From the NCBI GenBank assembly GCA_951812825.1, contig OX638324.1:878459-942458 (forward strand): a stretch of DNA of 64,000 nt, given 5' to 3'. Source of the stretch: an uncultured Dehalococcoidia bacterium. GTDB lineage: Bacteria > Chloroflexota > Dehalococcoidia > Lucifugimonadales > GCA-2712585. Positions 33,653 to 42,055 of this stretch are shown piece after piece; the first letter of the stretch is position 1, and every line of letters begins with the position of its first letter. Under the pieces are notes generated by a model. The model saw nothing but the letters and a program-made list of their open reading frames with translations, had not been told where the DNA came from and searched no databases. Position numbers and translations under genes: made by a program.

Positions 33653-33908
33653 CCCCCAATTCTCCTTCACCCTTCCCACGCTCCACCCCATCGTAGCCGC
33701 CCAACTTCCCCGTGTCCTCGCGGATACGGGGACCCACTCCTCTTCCCCAACCATCATCCTCCCACGTAAGGTCGTTCGCGAACCGCCTCCCCCCTTTCCC
33801 CCATCTCATCCTGAGCGTGCCAAAGGACTTCGCTGCCGCCATTCCCCCTTTTCTACCCCCACTGACCCCTCCGTGTTATCATAAGCAAAATCCCTGAAAG
33901 GCCAATGC
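33653..33908. repeat. Spacer with repeats and promoter for the first small Cys protein
   Basis: A GTGTCCTCGCGGATACGGGGACCCACTC element (~33711-33738), a GTAAGGTCGTTCGCGAACCGCC element (33765-33786) and a TCATCCTGAGCGTGCCAAAGGA element (~33804-33826). TGTTATCAT (33874-33882) is an extended -10 shared in form with the one before the second small gene. Confidence 0.5.
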
Positions 33909-34073
33909 TTGTCGTTTCTCAAAGCCGCAATCGGAACCGTCAGACGCACCCTCAACAACCTTTCAGCTTCCTCCCCAATTTCGGAAAAAATGCGCCTGTC
34001 CATAAGAAACTATTCCATCAAGATATTTCGACTTAGCTGGTGCTGTGGCAACCATGGCCAGCCCGGATGTTGA
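33909..34073 (+). CDS. Small Cys-rich protein, copy 1 (CCGNHGQPGC tail)
   Basis: A 54-codon frame starts at TTG 33909 after GAAAGG and an extended -10 TGTTATCAT (33874-33882). The product is basic, with an N-terminal half lacking clear motifs (SFLKAAIGTVRRTLNNLSA) and a tail reading IKIFRLSWCCGNHGQPGC. The last ten residues are identical to those of the gene 200 bases downstream while the rest has diverged, which points to selection on the tail. Four Cys-type residues in such a tail (CC...C plus His) could bind metal, or the tail could be processed. No known family is recognised. Confidence 0.6.
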   Translation: MSFLKAAIGTVRRTLNNLSASSPISEKMRLSIRNYSIKIFRLSWCCGNHGQPGC

Positions 34074-34270
34074 CAGCCCTCAGACACCTCGTCCGGTTCG
34101 GGCGACCATAACCACTAGACACCCCCCCCCCGCCTCTCGCCCACATCTGCAATTCTGCAGCGCAGCGCAGCCAAGTCCAGGAATCTCGTTGTCCTGTCAT
34201 CGCCCCCCTTTCCACAACGTCCAACGCATCGTGCTATCATTAGACAATCCCTCTGAAAGGCCCTCCTTAG
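34074..34270. other. Spacer between the two small Cys-rich genes
   Basis: After the first stop, CGTCCGGTTCGGGCGACCATAACCACTAG is shared in form with the sequence after the second gene, so the duplicated unit is about 230 bases. A shortened CAGCGCAGCC...GGAATCT repeat lies near 34157-34188. TGCTATCAT (34232-34240) is the extended -10 for the second gene. Confidence 0.5.
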
Positions 34271-34432
34271 TTGCATCCTCCAGAACCAAAAAGAAGCCTG
34301 AGACAAGCCTTCAAGAACCTGCTGGTTTCCCTTCCGTTCCGGGTGAAATCCCGGCTCTTCCTTACCAACAACTGCACCAAGATTTTCGGACTCCAACTAT
34401 GCTGCGGCAACCACGGCCAGCCCGGCTGTTGA
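34271..34432 (+). CDS. Small Cys-rich protein, copy 2 (CCGNHGQPGC tail)
   Basis: A 53-codon frame from TTG 34271, with GAAAGG upstream and TGCTATCAT (34232-34240) before that. The product HPPEPKRSLRQAFKNLLVSL...RVKSRLFLTNNCTKIFGLQLCCGNHGQPGC shares with copy 1 the KIF(R/G)L(S/Q) motif and the identical CCGNHGQPGC end, plus a central basic, hydrophobic stretch. The two units are tandem duplicates diverged except at the C-terminus, promoter and TTG start. It lies 84 bases before the thioredoxin-like gene, on the same strand. The function is unknown. Confidence 0.6.
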   Translation: MHPPEPKRSLRQAFKNLLVSLPFRVKSRLFLTNNCTKIFGLQLCCGNHGQPGC

Positions 34433-34516
34433 AAGCCCCCCGACTCTCCGTCCGGTCCGGGCGGCCATCACCACTAGAAACCTGCCCGCAACCGGCGTTG
34501 CCACCTCCCTCCCCTG

Positions 34517-35479
34517 ATGTTCGCTAGACTCAGAAACGCCCACCTCCGTCGTCCTTGGGTAGCCATCCTGGTTCTTTCCGTTGCCCTCACGGCTGCAATT
34601 TCCACCTGGCTCCTGCTGGACGATCCCGACCCATCCCTCAGGGAGCTTCCCCGGCACAATTCCTTCCACGGGGCCAGCGAATTCGTCGTGGGCGAAAACC
34701 GGTTCCCCTTCGCCCTCGCCTCCGTGGAAGGAGAACCCCTCGTCAACGCCCACATTTCCGTCAGCTTCTACTATCTGCAAGACTCCGAGTGGCAATACAG
34801 GTTCCGCAGAAACGCCGAATACCGCGAGGTCGAAGGTGTCACCCCACACCTCCACGACGACGGCTCCCTTCACAAGCACCTGGACGTCCGCGGTCAGTAC
34901 CTGGCAACAGTCAACTTCCAAAGCCCGGGCATCTGGCAGGCCAGGTTCACCCTGAATACCGGCGGCGAATCTGGCTCAACCGTCGGCGACCTCGCCTTCA
35001 ACGTCCTCCCGGAACCCATCGCTCCGGGCGTGGGCCAACCCGCGCCCCCTACCTACAACCTCACCCTCCGTGACGTTTCAACCATCAACGAAATCGAGAC
35101 CCGCGACCCTCCCGACGACATGCACCACCTTTCCGTCGTTCAGGCTCTGGAGCTGCAAAAACCCTTCGTAGTTGTCTGGAGCGCGCCCATGTTCTGCACC
35201 AGCGCCATCTGCGGCCCCGTCCTCGACGCCGCCGTGCGCCTTCAGGACAAATTCGGCGAAAGGGTCAACTTCATCCACATAGAGCCTTGGGACCTCAAAA
35301 CCGCCCGCACCGAAGGTCGCCTGGCCCCCATCCCCGAATTCACGGAATGGGGTCTGACCACCGAGCCGTGGGTCTTCATCGTAAACGCACAGGGTCTGGT
35401 CCACGCCAGGTTCGAAGGCCTGGTCACCGACGAGGAACTGGAGCAAGCAGTGACGGCCGTCCTGCTGGAAACCACCTAG
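34517..35479 (+). CDS. Membrane-anchored thioredoxin-like protein with CX4C motif
   Basis: A 320-residue protein with an N-terminal anchor (residues 13-34, WVAILVLSVALTAAISTWLLL). Residues ~55-165 form a beta-rich domain (FVVGENRFPFALASVEGEPLVNAHISVSFYYL...ATVNFQSPGIWQARFTL). A thioredoxin-like domain follows (~200-320): PFVVVWSAPMFCTSAICGPVLDAAVRLQDKFGERVNFIHIEPWD, then EWGLTTEPWVFIVNAQGLVHARFEGLVTDEEL. The active site is CTSAIC (C227, C232), four residues apart rather than two. It should act outside the membrane, perhaps on metal or thiol chemistry. It is next to the small Cys-rich genes. Confidence 0.75.
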   Translation: MFARLRNAHLRRPWVAILVLSVALTAAISTWLLLDDPDPSLRELPRHNSFHGASEFVVGENRFPFALASVEGEPLVNAHISVSFYYLQDSEWQYRFRRNAEYREVEGVTPHLHDDGSLHKHLDVRGQYLATVNFQSPGIWQARFTLNTGGESGSTVGDLAFNVLPEPIAPGVGQPAPPTYNLTLRDVSTINEIETRDPPDDMHHLSVVQALELQKPFVVVWSAPMFCTSAICGPVLDAAVRLQDKFGERVNFIHIEPWDLKTARTEGRLAPIPEFTEWGLTTEPWVFIVNAQGLVHARFEGLVTDEELEQAVTAVLLETT

Positions 35480-35552
35480 CCCATCGCGCCATTCCCATCT
35501 TACTTCCTCTCCCTTGATGGGAGAGGATTGAGGTGAGGGTGACTCCCCTTCC

Positions 35553-37181
35553 CTAAATTGCCATCTCCGCCAACCCCTTCAGCGATTCTGCCCCAACGTC
35601 ATCAAGGCGCACGTGCGCCACCCGCCGGTCGATAGCCCGCAGCGCCCGGAAGTCCGCCAGCGCCTGCGCCTCCAGCAGCGTCCCGAACGAGTACTCCTCC
35701 CCCGGTATCTCCAGGTCTAACCGGCTATCGCACGTCACCTGAATGAACAGCCCCTCGTCAGGCCCACCCTTGTGCATCTGCCCCGTCGAATGAAGAATAC
35801 GCGGCCCGTAGCCCACGGTAACGGGCACCCCGTACCCCTCGGTGATTCTCCTCCTCAACGTGGCCAGCGCCTCGTCCATCTCCGCCGTCTTGCGCGCGTA
35901 CGCCATCACCGCCACGTAGTTGCCGGGCACGGCCTCGGCCAGCAGCTCCTCGACGGAAGCGCTCGGCTTTCTCGCGGGCAGACTCCCCGACTCCAGATAC
36001 TCCGCCAGCACCGCGTCCGTCATGTCCTTGGCAAGCTGCACGCTGGGCTGATCGAAAGGATGTATCCCCATTACCGCACCCGCCACCGCCGTCGCAAACT
36101 GCCACCGGAAGAACTCCGCCCCTATCCGGTAGACGTCCTCCACCTCAATCCTCACCCACGGATGTCCCGAAGCCTCCACCTCCCCCATCGTCTCGTGCAG
36201 CGACGAGTCCTGGTCGTCACTCAACTGCATGAATACAAAGAACCTGTCGGAGCCGTACTGTTCCGCCGAAAAAGGCGTCTCGCCCCTCACCGGAACAATC
36301 CCCTTCCCCCCCTTGCCCGTACTCTCCGCCAGCATCTGTTCCCCCCAAAGCCCAAAGATCTCCAGGCCGGGCGAAGTCGCCAGCGTCAGCTTGTCCCTTC
36401 CCTCGGCGGCCATAACGGCAATAACCACGCCCAGCCACGCTCCCGGATTCTCGGAGATACTTCTCCCCGGCCTGCACAGTTCCGCCATATCTCCGGCCCC
36501 CTCGACAATCCGGGGCGCGTCCATTCCCGCCAACACCGCCGGCGTCAACCCAAGCGGAGACAGGACGGAGTACCTGCTTCCCACGTCTTCAGGGTTATAA
36601 ACAACCTCACGAAATCCGTCCTCCCCCGCCAACCGGTCCAGTGGCGTCCCGGGCGAGGTTATCGCTACAAAGCTGTCCCCAGCCGAAGCCACCCCGCTAT
36701 CCTCCACCAGCTTGCGGAAGAACTTGTAGAAGCACGTCGTCTCAAGCGTAGAACCCGACTTGGACGAGATCACGAACAACGTCTTTGCCGGATCGATTTC
36801 CCGCACCACCCCATCAATCCATTCGGGACAGGTGGAGTCCAGCACCAGAATCTGAGGACATCCCTCGGCGGACCCCAACAACATCCGCAGCACCTCCGAC
36901 CCCACGCTGCTGCCCCCCATTCCGGCCAGCACTATGTGTCGAAACCCCTCGCCCCGTATCTCCTCCCCCAGCCTCTGCAACTCCGGTAGCCGCCGCCCCA
37001 TCCCCTCAGGAGCGTGAAGCCACCCCAGTCTGTCCGTTATCTCCGTGGGGTCCAGACTCCAGACCGTGTGGTCCTTGGCCCAGATGCGGGAGACCACGTC
37101 CCCCGCCTCAATCTCACCTAATGCAGCCTTAACGGCGTTCGAGTATATTCCCAAGTCCGCTCTATATCCGCCTTGCTGCAA
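35553..37181 (-). CDS. pgi: Glucose-6-phosphate isomerase
   Basis: A 542-residue protein starting at TTG 37181, ten bases after AGGAGG. Motifs: FRHIVLAGMGGSSVGSEVLRMLLG, LFVISSKSGSTLETTCFYKFF, FREVVYNPEDVGSRYSVLSPLGLTPAVLAGMD, ENPGAWLGVVIAVMAAEGRDKLTL, FGLWGEQMLAESTGKGGKGIVPV, GIHPFDQPSVQLAK. This is the PGI form usually found as the C-terminal half of transaldolase-PGI fusions; here no transaldolase domain precedes it. It interconverts glucose 6-phosphate and fructose 6-phosphate. Confidence 0.88.
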   Translation of the reverse strand: MQQGGYRADLGIYSNAVKAALGEIEAGDVVSRIWAKDHTVWSLDPTEITDRLGWLHAPEGMGRRLPELQRLGEEIRGEGFRHIVLAGMGGSSVGSEVLRMLLGSAEGCPQILVLDSTCPEWIDGVVREIDPAKTLFVISSKSGSTLETTCFYKFFRKLVEDSGVASAGDSFVAITSPGTPLDRLAGEDGFREVVYNPEDVGSRYSVLSPLGLTPAVLAGMDAPRIVEGAGDMAELCRPGRSISENPGAWLGVVIAVMAAEGRDKLTLATSPGLEIFGLWGEQMLAESTGKGGKGIVPVRGETPFSAEQYGSDRFFVFMQLSDDQDSSLHETMGEVEASGHPWVRIEVEDVYRIGAEFFRWQFATAVAGAVMGIHPFDQPSVQLAKDMTDAVLAEYLESGSLPARKPSASVEELLAEAVPGNYVAVMAYARKTAEMDEALATLRRRITEGYGVPVTVGYGPRILHSTGQMHKGGPDEGLFIQVTCDSRLDLEIPGEEYSFGTLLEAQALADFRALRAIDRRVAHVRLDDVGAESLKGLAEMAI

Positions 37182-37209
37182 GGGCTTTTCGCCTCCTGGA
37201 CTCCGATTT

Positions 37210-38346
37210 TTAGCTTGGCAGATTATAGAGCCTCACGCAGTTGTCCCACAATATCTTTTTCTTCGTCTCCCTGTTGAACCCGTCCATAGACAGAAACTCG
37301 TCCAGCGCGTGCGGATACGCTGAATCATGGTGCGGGTAGTCCGTCGAAAGCACCAGGTTGTCCGGCCCAAGCTGCTCCACCGTATGCGCCCCCAGATACT
37401 CGTCCACGTCAATCGAAGCGAACCCCTGCCGCTTGAAGTACTCCGTAGGCATAAACTCCAGGTTCGCCGCCTCCCACGGCCCGAAAATCTCCCGCTCCTC
37501 GTCCAGCCGCCACAACCACCAGGGCAGCCAGCTGCAATTCCCCTCCAGAAAGCCCACTCGCAGGTTCGGATGACGGTCCATCACGCCCCCGCAGATGACC
37601 CCCGCCAGGTCCAGCATCAGCTCCATCGGATGCGTTGCCGCGTGGGCCACCACAAAGGAATCCAGAAAGCGGTTCCCAATGTGCTGCTGGTACGCCCCGT
37701 GAATCCCGTGGAAGCAGACCGGCACGTTCAACTCCTCGGCGGCAGCCCAAAGCGGCTCGTAATAGGGGTGATACCAGGGCCGTCTGTTCACCGGATTCGA
37801 TGGCAGCACCAGCGCCACCGCCCCCAAATCGTTCACAGCCCTACGCGCTTCCCTTACCGCCAGTTCCACGTCCTGTAGCGGCATCTGGGCCGTCCCCCTC
37901 AGCCGGGTTCGGTCTACGGCGCAGAAGTCGTACAGCCAGTCGTTGAAGGCCCGACAGATGGCCAAAGCCAGGTCCCCGTCCATTCCGTCCAGCGCTATCA
38001 CATGTGCGCCGAAAGTCCGAAACAGCACCGCCACGTCTATCCCCTCCACCTCCAGCGCCTTAAGCTGCGATGTCGCGTCGAAGCGCTTGGCCCTCGCCTC
38101 CGCAAACCTGTCCGTGATGTTCTCGTGCCGTCCCGCCAGACTCCCCGTCCGAGCCTTCGTTTCCGAGTGGGCGGGGAAGACCTTCCCCTCCACGTGCCAC
38201 CGGTTAGCGAACCCCTGGCTCAGCGGGTCCCCCCGAAACACCGGCGCTCTTTCCTTATAGGCGGGGTCGATATAGTTCTGCCACAGGTCGTTGGGCTCCA
38301 TAACGTGCATGTCGCTGTCCACAACCTTGAATCCGTCCTTTGCCAT
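37210..38346 (-). CDS. Amidohydrolase-related metal hydrolase/decarboxylase
   Basis: A 378-residue amidohydrolase-2 family TIM barrel. The N-terminal metal site is VVDSDMHVMEP (DxH instead of the usual HxH); other ligands are in VPVCFHGIHGAYQ, SFVVAHAATHPMELMLDLAGVICGGVMDRHPNLRVGFLEGNCSWLPWWL and the Asp in LVLSTDYPHHDS. Members hydrolyse or decarboxylate aromatic or related acids, as in ACMSD. The substrate is unknown. The gene is 28 bases upstream of pgi on the same strand, but the enzymes have no known link. Confidence 0.88.
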   Translation of the reverse strand: MAKDGFKVVDSDMHVMEPNDLWQNYIDPAYKERAPVFRGDPLSQGFANRWHVEGKVFPAHSETKARTGSLAGRHENITDRFAEARAKRFDATSQLKALEVEGIDVAVLFRTFGAHVIALDGMDGDLALAICRAFNDWLYDFCAVDRTRLRGTAQMPLQDVELAVREARRAVNDLGAVALVLPSNPVNRRPWYHPYYEPLWAAAEELNVPVCFHGIHGAYQQHIGNRFLDSFVVAHAATHPMELMLDLAGVICGGVMDRHPNLRVGFLEGNCSWLPWWLWRLDEEREIFGPWEAANLEFMPTEYFKRQGFASIDVDEYLGAHTVEQLGPDNLVLSTDYPHHDSAYPHALDEFLSMDGFNRETKKKILWDNCVRLYNLPS

Positions 38347-39238
38347 CAGGTCAGTCCCACCTTTCTTGCTGGTCCATCATTCCCAGAGGACTCGTCCGCT
38401 CGCCCGACTCATCGTCCGCCGCGGAAAATCCCCCATACATTCTATGCCCTTTCCCAACAAATTGGCACCTGTAACATTCCCTATCACAGATCTCTTGTCT
38501 TCGCGGAGGGGCCCTCCCTCCGCCATTCTGCTAGGGCGGGCTTCAAACCCGCCCTACCCATCCCGTGTCACCACGAAGGCAGAAGCCCACTCTTCATCCC
38601 TATCGCTTCACATGTCATTCTGAGGAGGCCCCGCGACGAAGAACCTGGCGGTGGGGCCTCTCCCCTCTTCTCCCTTCCCTATCCGTTCACCCCACCCCTT
38701 ACGTCATTCCCGCGCAGGCGGGAATCCAGTCCCCAAACCCTCCCCCGTAAGGCCGATTCGCCAACCACCCTCCCTCTCCACCCACAATCTCCTTAACCAC
38801 AGAGACCCCAATCCTCCCCCACGCCCAACCCCAAACTTGCCGTCATGCAATGACCCGTCACGCAGTGACCCATCCCCCTCCCACAAAGTGACAACTTTCC
38901 ATTGTCAGGAATCCCCCTCCCCTGCTACCATACCTTCATGCCTATCCCCTTCCCTCCTGATGTCATTCTGAGCGCAGCAAAGAATCTCACCGCGCCCCTG
39001 CCACCATTTGCTTGCCAAACTTTCTTCAAACGAATCTCACGCCTGAAACGAACCATTCTAGGCACGGAATCGATTCCGCTAACGAATCGCTTGCACACCT
39101 GAAGTCGCGAAAACCCATGACAGGCCCACCTACCCCCTCCACCCATCCATTCCCCTGGTGACTTCGTATAAACTTATGGACAACGTCCACTCCACATCCT
39201 CAATCACGACCGCCCAATTCAGTATAGAGAGGCCCTCA
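38347..39238. other. Long repeat-rich spacer
   Basis: No gene is seen in ~890 bases. It carries an AGGGCGGGCTTCAAACCCGCCCT palindrome (38532-38554), a TCATTCTGAGGAGG...GAAGAACCT element (38612-38646), a palindrome (38703-38729), a GTAAGGCCGATTCGCCAACC element (~38746-38767), two GTCA(T/C)GCA(A/G)TGAC palindromes (~38840-38870), promoter-linked element C (38889-38940) and, after it, AAACGAATCTCACGCCTGAAACGAACC (39028-39054; given here only as its core words AAACGAATC and CACGCCTGAA). Confidence 0.5.
38889..38940 (+). promoter_or_regulatory. Promoter-linked repeat element C
   Basis: TGACAACTTTCC, TTGTCA (38902-38907), an 18-base spacer, TACCAT (38926-38931) with TG before it, and an ATG starting 7 bases after the -10. 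Confidence 0.5.
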
Positions 39239-40618
39239 TTGACGAAGTTCCGGCTGGCCGACATCACCGCCTTCCTGCTCACCCTCTCACTTGCCCTCGC
39301 CTTAACCGCCTGCGGACAGGACTCCACCTTAGAGCCCGCACCCACGTCACAGCCCGCTCAAGCCACCCCATCATCCCAATCCCCCGCCACGCCCTCCGCC
39401 GCTGCTGCCGAAACTCCCGCGTCGTCCCCGAGCCCATCGCCATCCCCAACCACCTACGCCCCCACCCCCATCAACCGGCCAACCTCCTTCGCTCCCAGAA
39501 GTCCTGACCCCACACCCCTGCCTGATACCCCTTCGCCCACCTCCACACCTCCCCCAACAAGAACCCCGATAGCAACCCCAACCCCAATAACCTCCACCCC
39601 GGCACCTACCCTGACTGCAACGGCACAACCCACACCCACATTCGACGACCCCTACGATGACCTCAACGTCATCACCCTCCTGCCCAAGGACGGCATTCCC
39701 GCCATCCTCGATCCCACCTTCATCAGCGCCGAGGAGGCGTGGGATCAGTATCTCCCCGACGAAGCCGTCCTGGGCGTCTCCATAAACGGCGAGCACAGAG
39801 CCTACTCTGTCCCCTACCTGAGCTCCCGCGAAATTGTCAACGACGAGCTTGGAGGTGTGGCCATCGCGGCCACCTGGTGACCCCTCTGCTTTACGGGCAT
39901 GGTTTTTGCCCGCGATATCGGCAACCAGACCCTCACCTTCGGCGTCTCCGGCAAGCTCGTCATGAACGCCCTTGTCATGTACGACCACCAGACCGATAGC
40001 CTCTGGAGCCAGTTCCTCAGCAGCGGCATCCGCGGCGAATTTCGAGGGACTCAACTCGAACTCCTCCCCGCCCTCATGACCGATTGGCAGACCTGGGCAG
40101 AACTTCACCCGGACACCCTCGTCCTCAACAAGGGCGGAAGATATAGCCGCGACTCTTACGAACGATACTATGAGTCTTCCGACGCTGGCGTTCTTGGCGA
40201 AACCAGGTCAGACGACCGCCTCTACACCAAGGAGTACGTCGTCGGCCTCGTCCACAACAACGTTATCCGCGCCTACCCCTTCAGCGCCCTCAACGACACC
40301 CCGGTAGTGAACGACATCGTCGGCGACGACCCGGTCCTCGTAACCTTCGATGCCCACTCCGGCGCCGGCGTGGTCTTCAGCCGCGTCGTCGACGGCCAGA
40401 CCTTAACCTTCGAGGCCATCGACGACGAAGGCGATTCCACCAACGGACTGCTCTACGTCCAGGACGCCGAGACGCAAACTCGTTGGCTCGCCCTAACCGG
40501 CGAAGCTGTCGAAGGAGAACTCGCAGGCACAACCCTACAGCAAATCCCCACCACCCTCTCATTCTGGTTCGGCTGGAAAGACTTCTTCCCCAACACCGAA
40601 ATCTACCAAGCAAACTAG
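39239..40618 (+). CDS. DUF3179 lipoprotein, probable selenoprotein (UGA at 39878)
   Basis: Two open frames (to 39880 and from 39881) are in the same phase, separated by one TGA. Read through as Sec, they give one 459-residue protein: signal with LTAC lipobox (Cys25), a Pro/Thr/Ser linker (~27-140), then a DUF3179 domain. TGA falls exactly on the first Cys of the family's WCPLC motif, giving TW-U-PLCFTGMVF (Sec214, Cys217). The family continues on both sides (REIVNDELGGVAIAATW and FGVSGKLVMNALVMYDHQTDSLWSQFL). A hairpin at 39894-39912 fits a bacterial SECIS. TTG 39239, six bases after AGAGAGG, gives the best signal peptide; starts at 39158 or 39176 are possible. A nonsense mutation is the alternative. 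The role is probably thiol/selenol redox outside the membrane. Confidence 0.75.
39894..39912 (+). promoter_or_regulatory. Candidate bacterial SECIS element
   Basis: CGGGCA and TGCCCG (6 bp) enclose the loop TGGTTTT. The loop begins 20 bases after the UGA and has G as its second base followed by GU, matching the usual bacterial rule (short stem, G within the first two loop bases, loop 16-37 bases from the UGA). Confidence 0.6.
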
Positions 40619-40634
40619 ATGAAGACGGTCAATC

Positions 40635-41498
40635 ATGTCTGAGCATCCCACATTCGGCGAATTTGTCCTAGGCTTGGAGGGACTCGCAATCCTTCGCTCC
40701 TGGATGACAGACCCTGCAACAGTTAAAGCCAGATCAAAGATGATCGCGGAAATCGTCAGGCAGCTTGAAAAGCCTCCTTGGTCCAACGCTATCGAGGGAA
40801 TGGAGCGCACTACCATAACGGGTTACGCTGAATGGGCAACCACCTATGACAATTCAAGCAGCCCACCGATTCTGGCGGAACAGCCCATCGTACGCAGTCT
40901 CATCACCAATCATCCCGTCGGCAAGGCCCTCGATGCGGCCTGTGGCACAGGGCGGCATGCTGAATACCTCGCCTCCTTGGGTCACCGGGTAACTGGTATC
41001 GACGCCACCTCCGAAATGCTCGAAGTAGCCAAGGCAAAGGTGCCCGGAGCAAAGTTTGAGCTTGCGGAGTTGGACTCCATTCCGCTGCCGGACGACGCAA
41101 TTGACCTGGCTGTTTGCTCGCTGTCGCTGACGCACTGCCCCAACCTCATCCCTCCCATCACCGAACTTTCGCGAGTCATCCGCCCGGGAGGAACCCTGAT
41201 CATCTCCGATGTCCATCCTTTCCTCATAATGCTGGGTGCGCACGCTGACTATCAACTGGGTCAAACCACGACCAGGTTCGTGAGGAACCACGCCCATCAA
41301 GTATCGGCTTATCTGTCTGCCTTTCAAGAAGCTGGACTCAACATCGTACAATGTATTGAGCCCCTCTATGGCGATCAGGAAATTTCCGCCGGGAACTTGG
41401 GGAGGCAGATTGAAGACCTTCACCTGGACGGATTGATGGAAGTTGCAGAAAAGGGAATCCCCATCGTGATAATATGGGAACTCCAAAAGGGTGCATAA
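40635..41498 (+). CDS. SAM-dependent methyltransferase (class I)
   Basis: A 287-residue protein. Residues ~1-60 are a variable cap. Motif I is KALDAACGTGRHAEYLASLGHRVTGIDATSEMLEVAKAKVPGAKFELAELDSIPLPDDAIDLAVCSLSLTHC (UbiE/Methyltransf_11 type), then ELSRVIRPGGTLIISDVHPF. The substrate is unknown; the TTRFVRNHAHQVSAYLSAFQEAGL end is shared with small-molecule methyltransferases. It lies 16 bases after the DUF3179 gene on the same strand. Its base composition is less C-biased than that of its neighbours. Confidence 0.88.
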   Translation: MSEHPTFGEFVLGLEGLAILRSWMTDPATVKARSKMIAEIVRQLEKPPWSNAIEGMERTTITGYAEWATTYDNSSSPPILAEQPIVRSLITNHPVGKALDAACGTGRHAEYLASLGHRVTGIDATSEMLEVAKAKVPGAKFELAELDSIPLPDDAIDLAVCSLSLTHCPNLIPPITELSRVIRPGGTLIISDVHPFLIMLGAHADYQLGQTTTRFVRNHAHQVSAYLSAFQEAGLNIVQCIEPLYGDQEISAGNLGRQIEDLHLDGLMEVAEKGIPIVIIWELQKGA

Positions 41499-41547
41499 CC
41501 CAATTCAGGAAACATCAAGAACCCACCGAAAATAGGCGCCCACAACC

Positions 41548-42045
41548 ATGACCAACCCTCCCACTCCCAAAACCCTCGCCATAGGCGCCGACCACGGCGG
41601 CTTTCCCCTCAAGCAGCAACTCCTCCACTTCCTCAAGGGCCTCGGCTACAACATCCACGACGCCGGAGCCTACTCCCTCGATCCCCTCGACGACTTCCCC
41701 GACTTCGCCCGCGCCGTCGCCGAATCCGTCGCCTCCGGTCACGCCTGGCGCGGCATCATAATCTGCGGCAGCGGCGTCGGCGCATCCGTAGCCGCCAACA
41801 AGGTCCCAGGCGTCCGCGCCTCCGTCTGCCACGACGAATATTCCGCACGCCAGGGCGTAGAGCACGACGACATGAATGTCCTCTGCCTCGGCGCTCGCAT
41901 CATCTCAACAGAACAGGCAAAGAAGTTCGTCACAGAGTTCCTCGACGCCCGCCTCCTGCCCGATGAGAAGTACCAGCGTCGCCTCAACAAAGTCCTCTCC
42001 CTCGAGCGCGCCTACCTCAAAACTTCCCATACCCGTCCCTCCTAG
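41548..42045 (+). CDS. rpiB: Ribose 5-phosphate isomerase B
   Basis: A 165-residue RpiB/LacAB family enzyme interconverting ribose 5-phosphate and ribulose 5-phosphate. Motifs: LAIGADHGGFPLKQQLLHFL (substrate His/Asp), IIICGSGVGASVAANKVPGVRASVCHDEYSARQGVEHDDMNVLCLGARII. CGSGVG carries the catalytic Cys, and the HDDMNVL stretch is the usual one. The C-terminal ~20 residues are extra. It is 10 bases before the ROK gene. Confidence 0.95.
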   Translation: MTNPPTPKTLAIGADHGGFPLKQQLLHFLKGLGYNIHDAGAYSLDPLDDFPDFARAVAESVASGHAWRGIIICGSGVGASVAANKVPGVRASVCHDEYSARQGVEHDDMNVLCLGARIISTEQAKKFVTEFLDARLLPDEKYQRRLNKVLSLERAYLKTSHTRPS

Positions 42046-42055
42046 AAAACGCGCC

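Noticed and set aside
34045-34527. 160-residue frame over the small Cys-rich genes
   Set aside because: It is a Pro/Ser/Arg-rich shadow frame crossing the end of one small gene, the spacer and the other small gene; the short frames have paired starts, promoters and conserved tails.
39158-39880. Stand-alone 240-residue lipoprotein ending at the TGA, with a separate gene from 39899
   Set aside because: The two frames are in phase, the DUF3179 domain spans both, and an ATG start at 39899 would cut the domain in the middle of its core motif.
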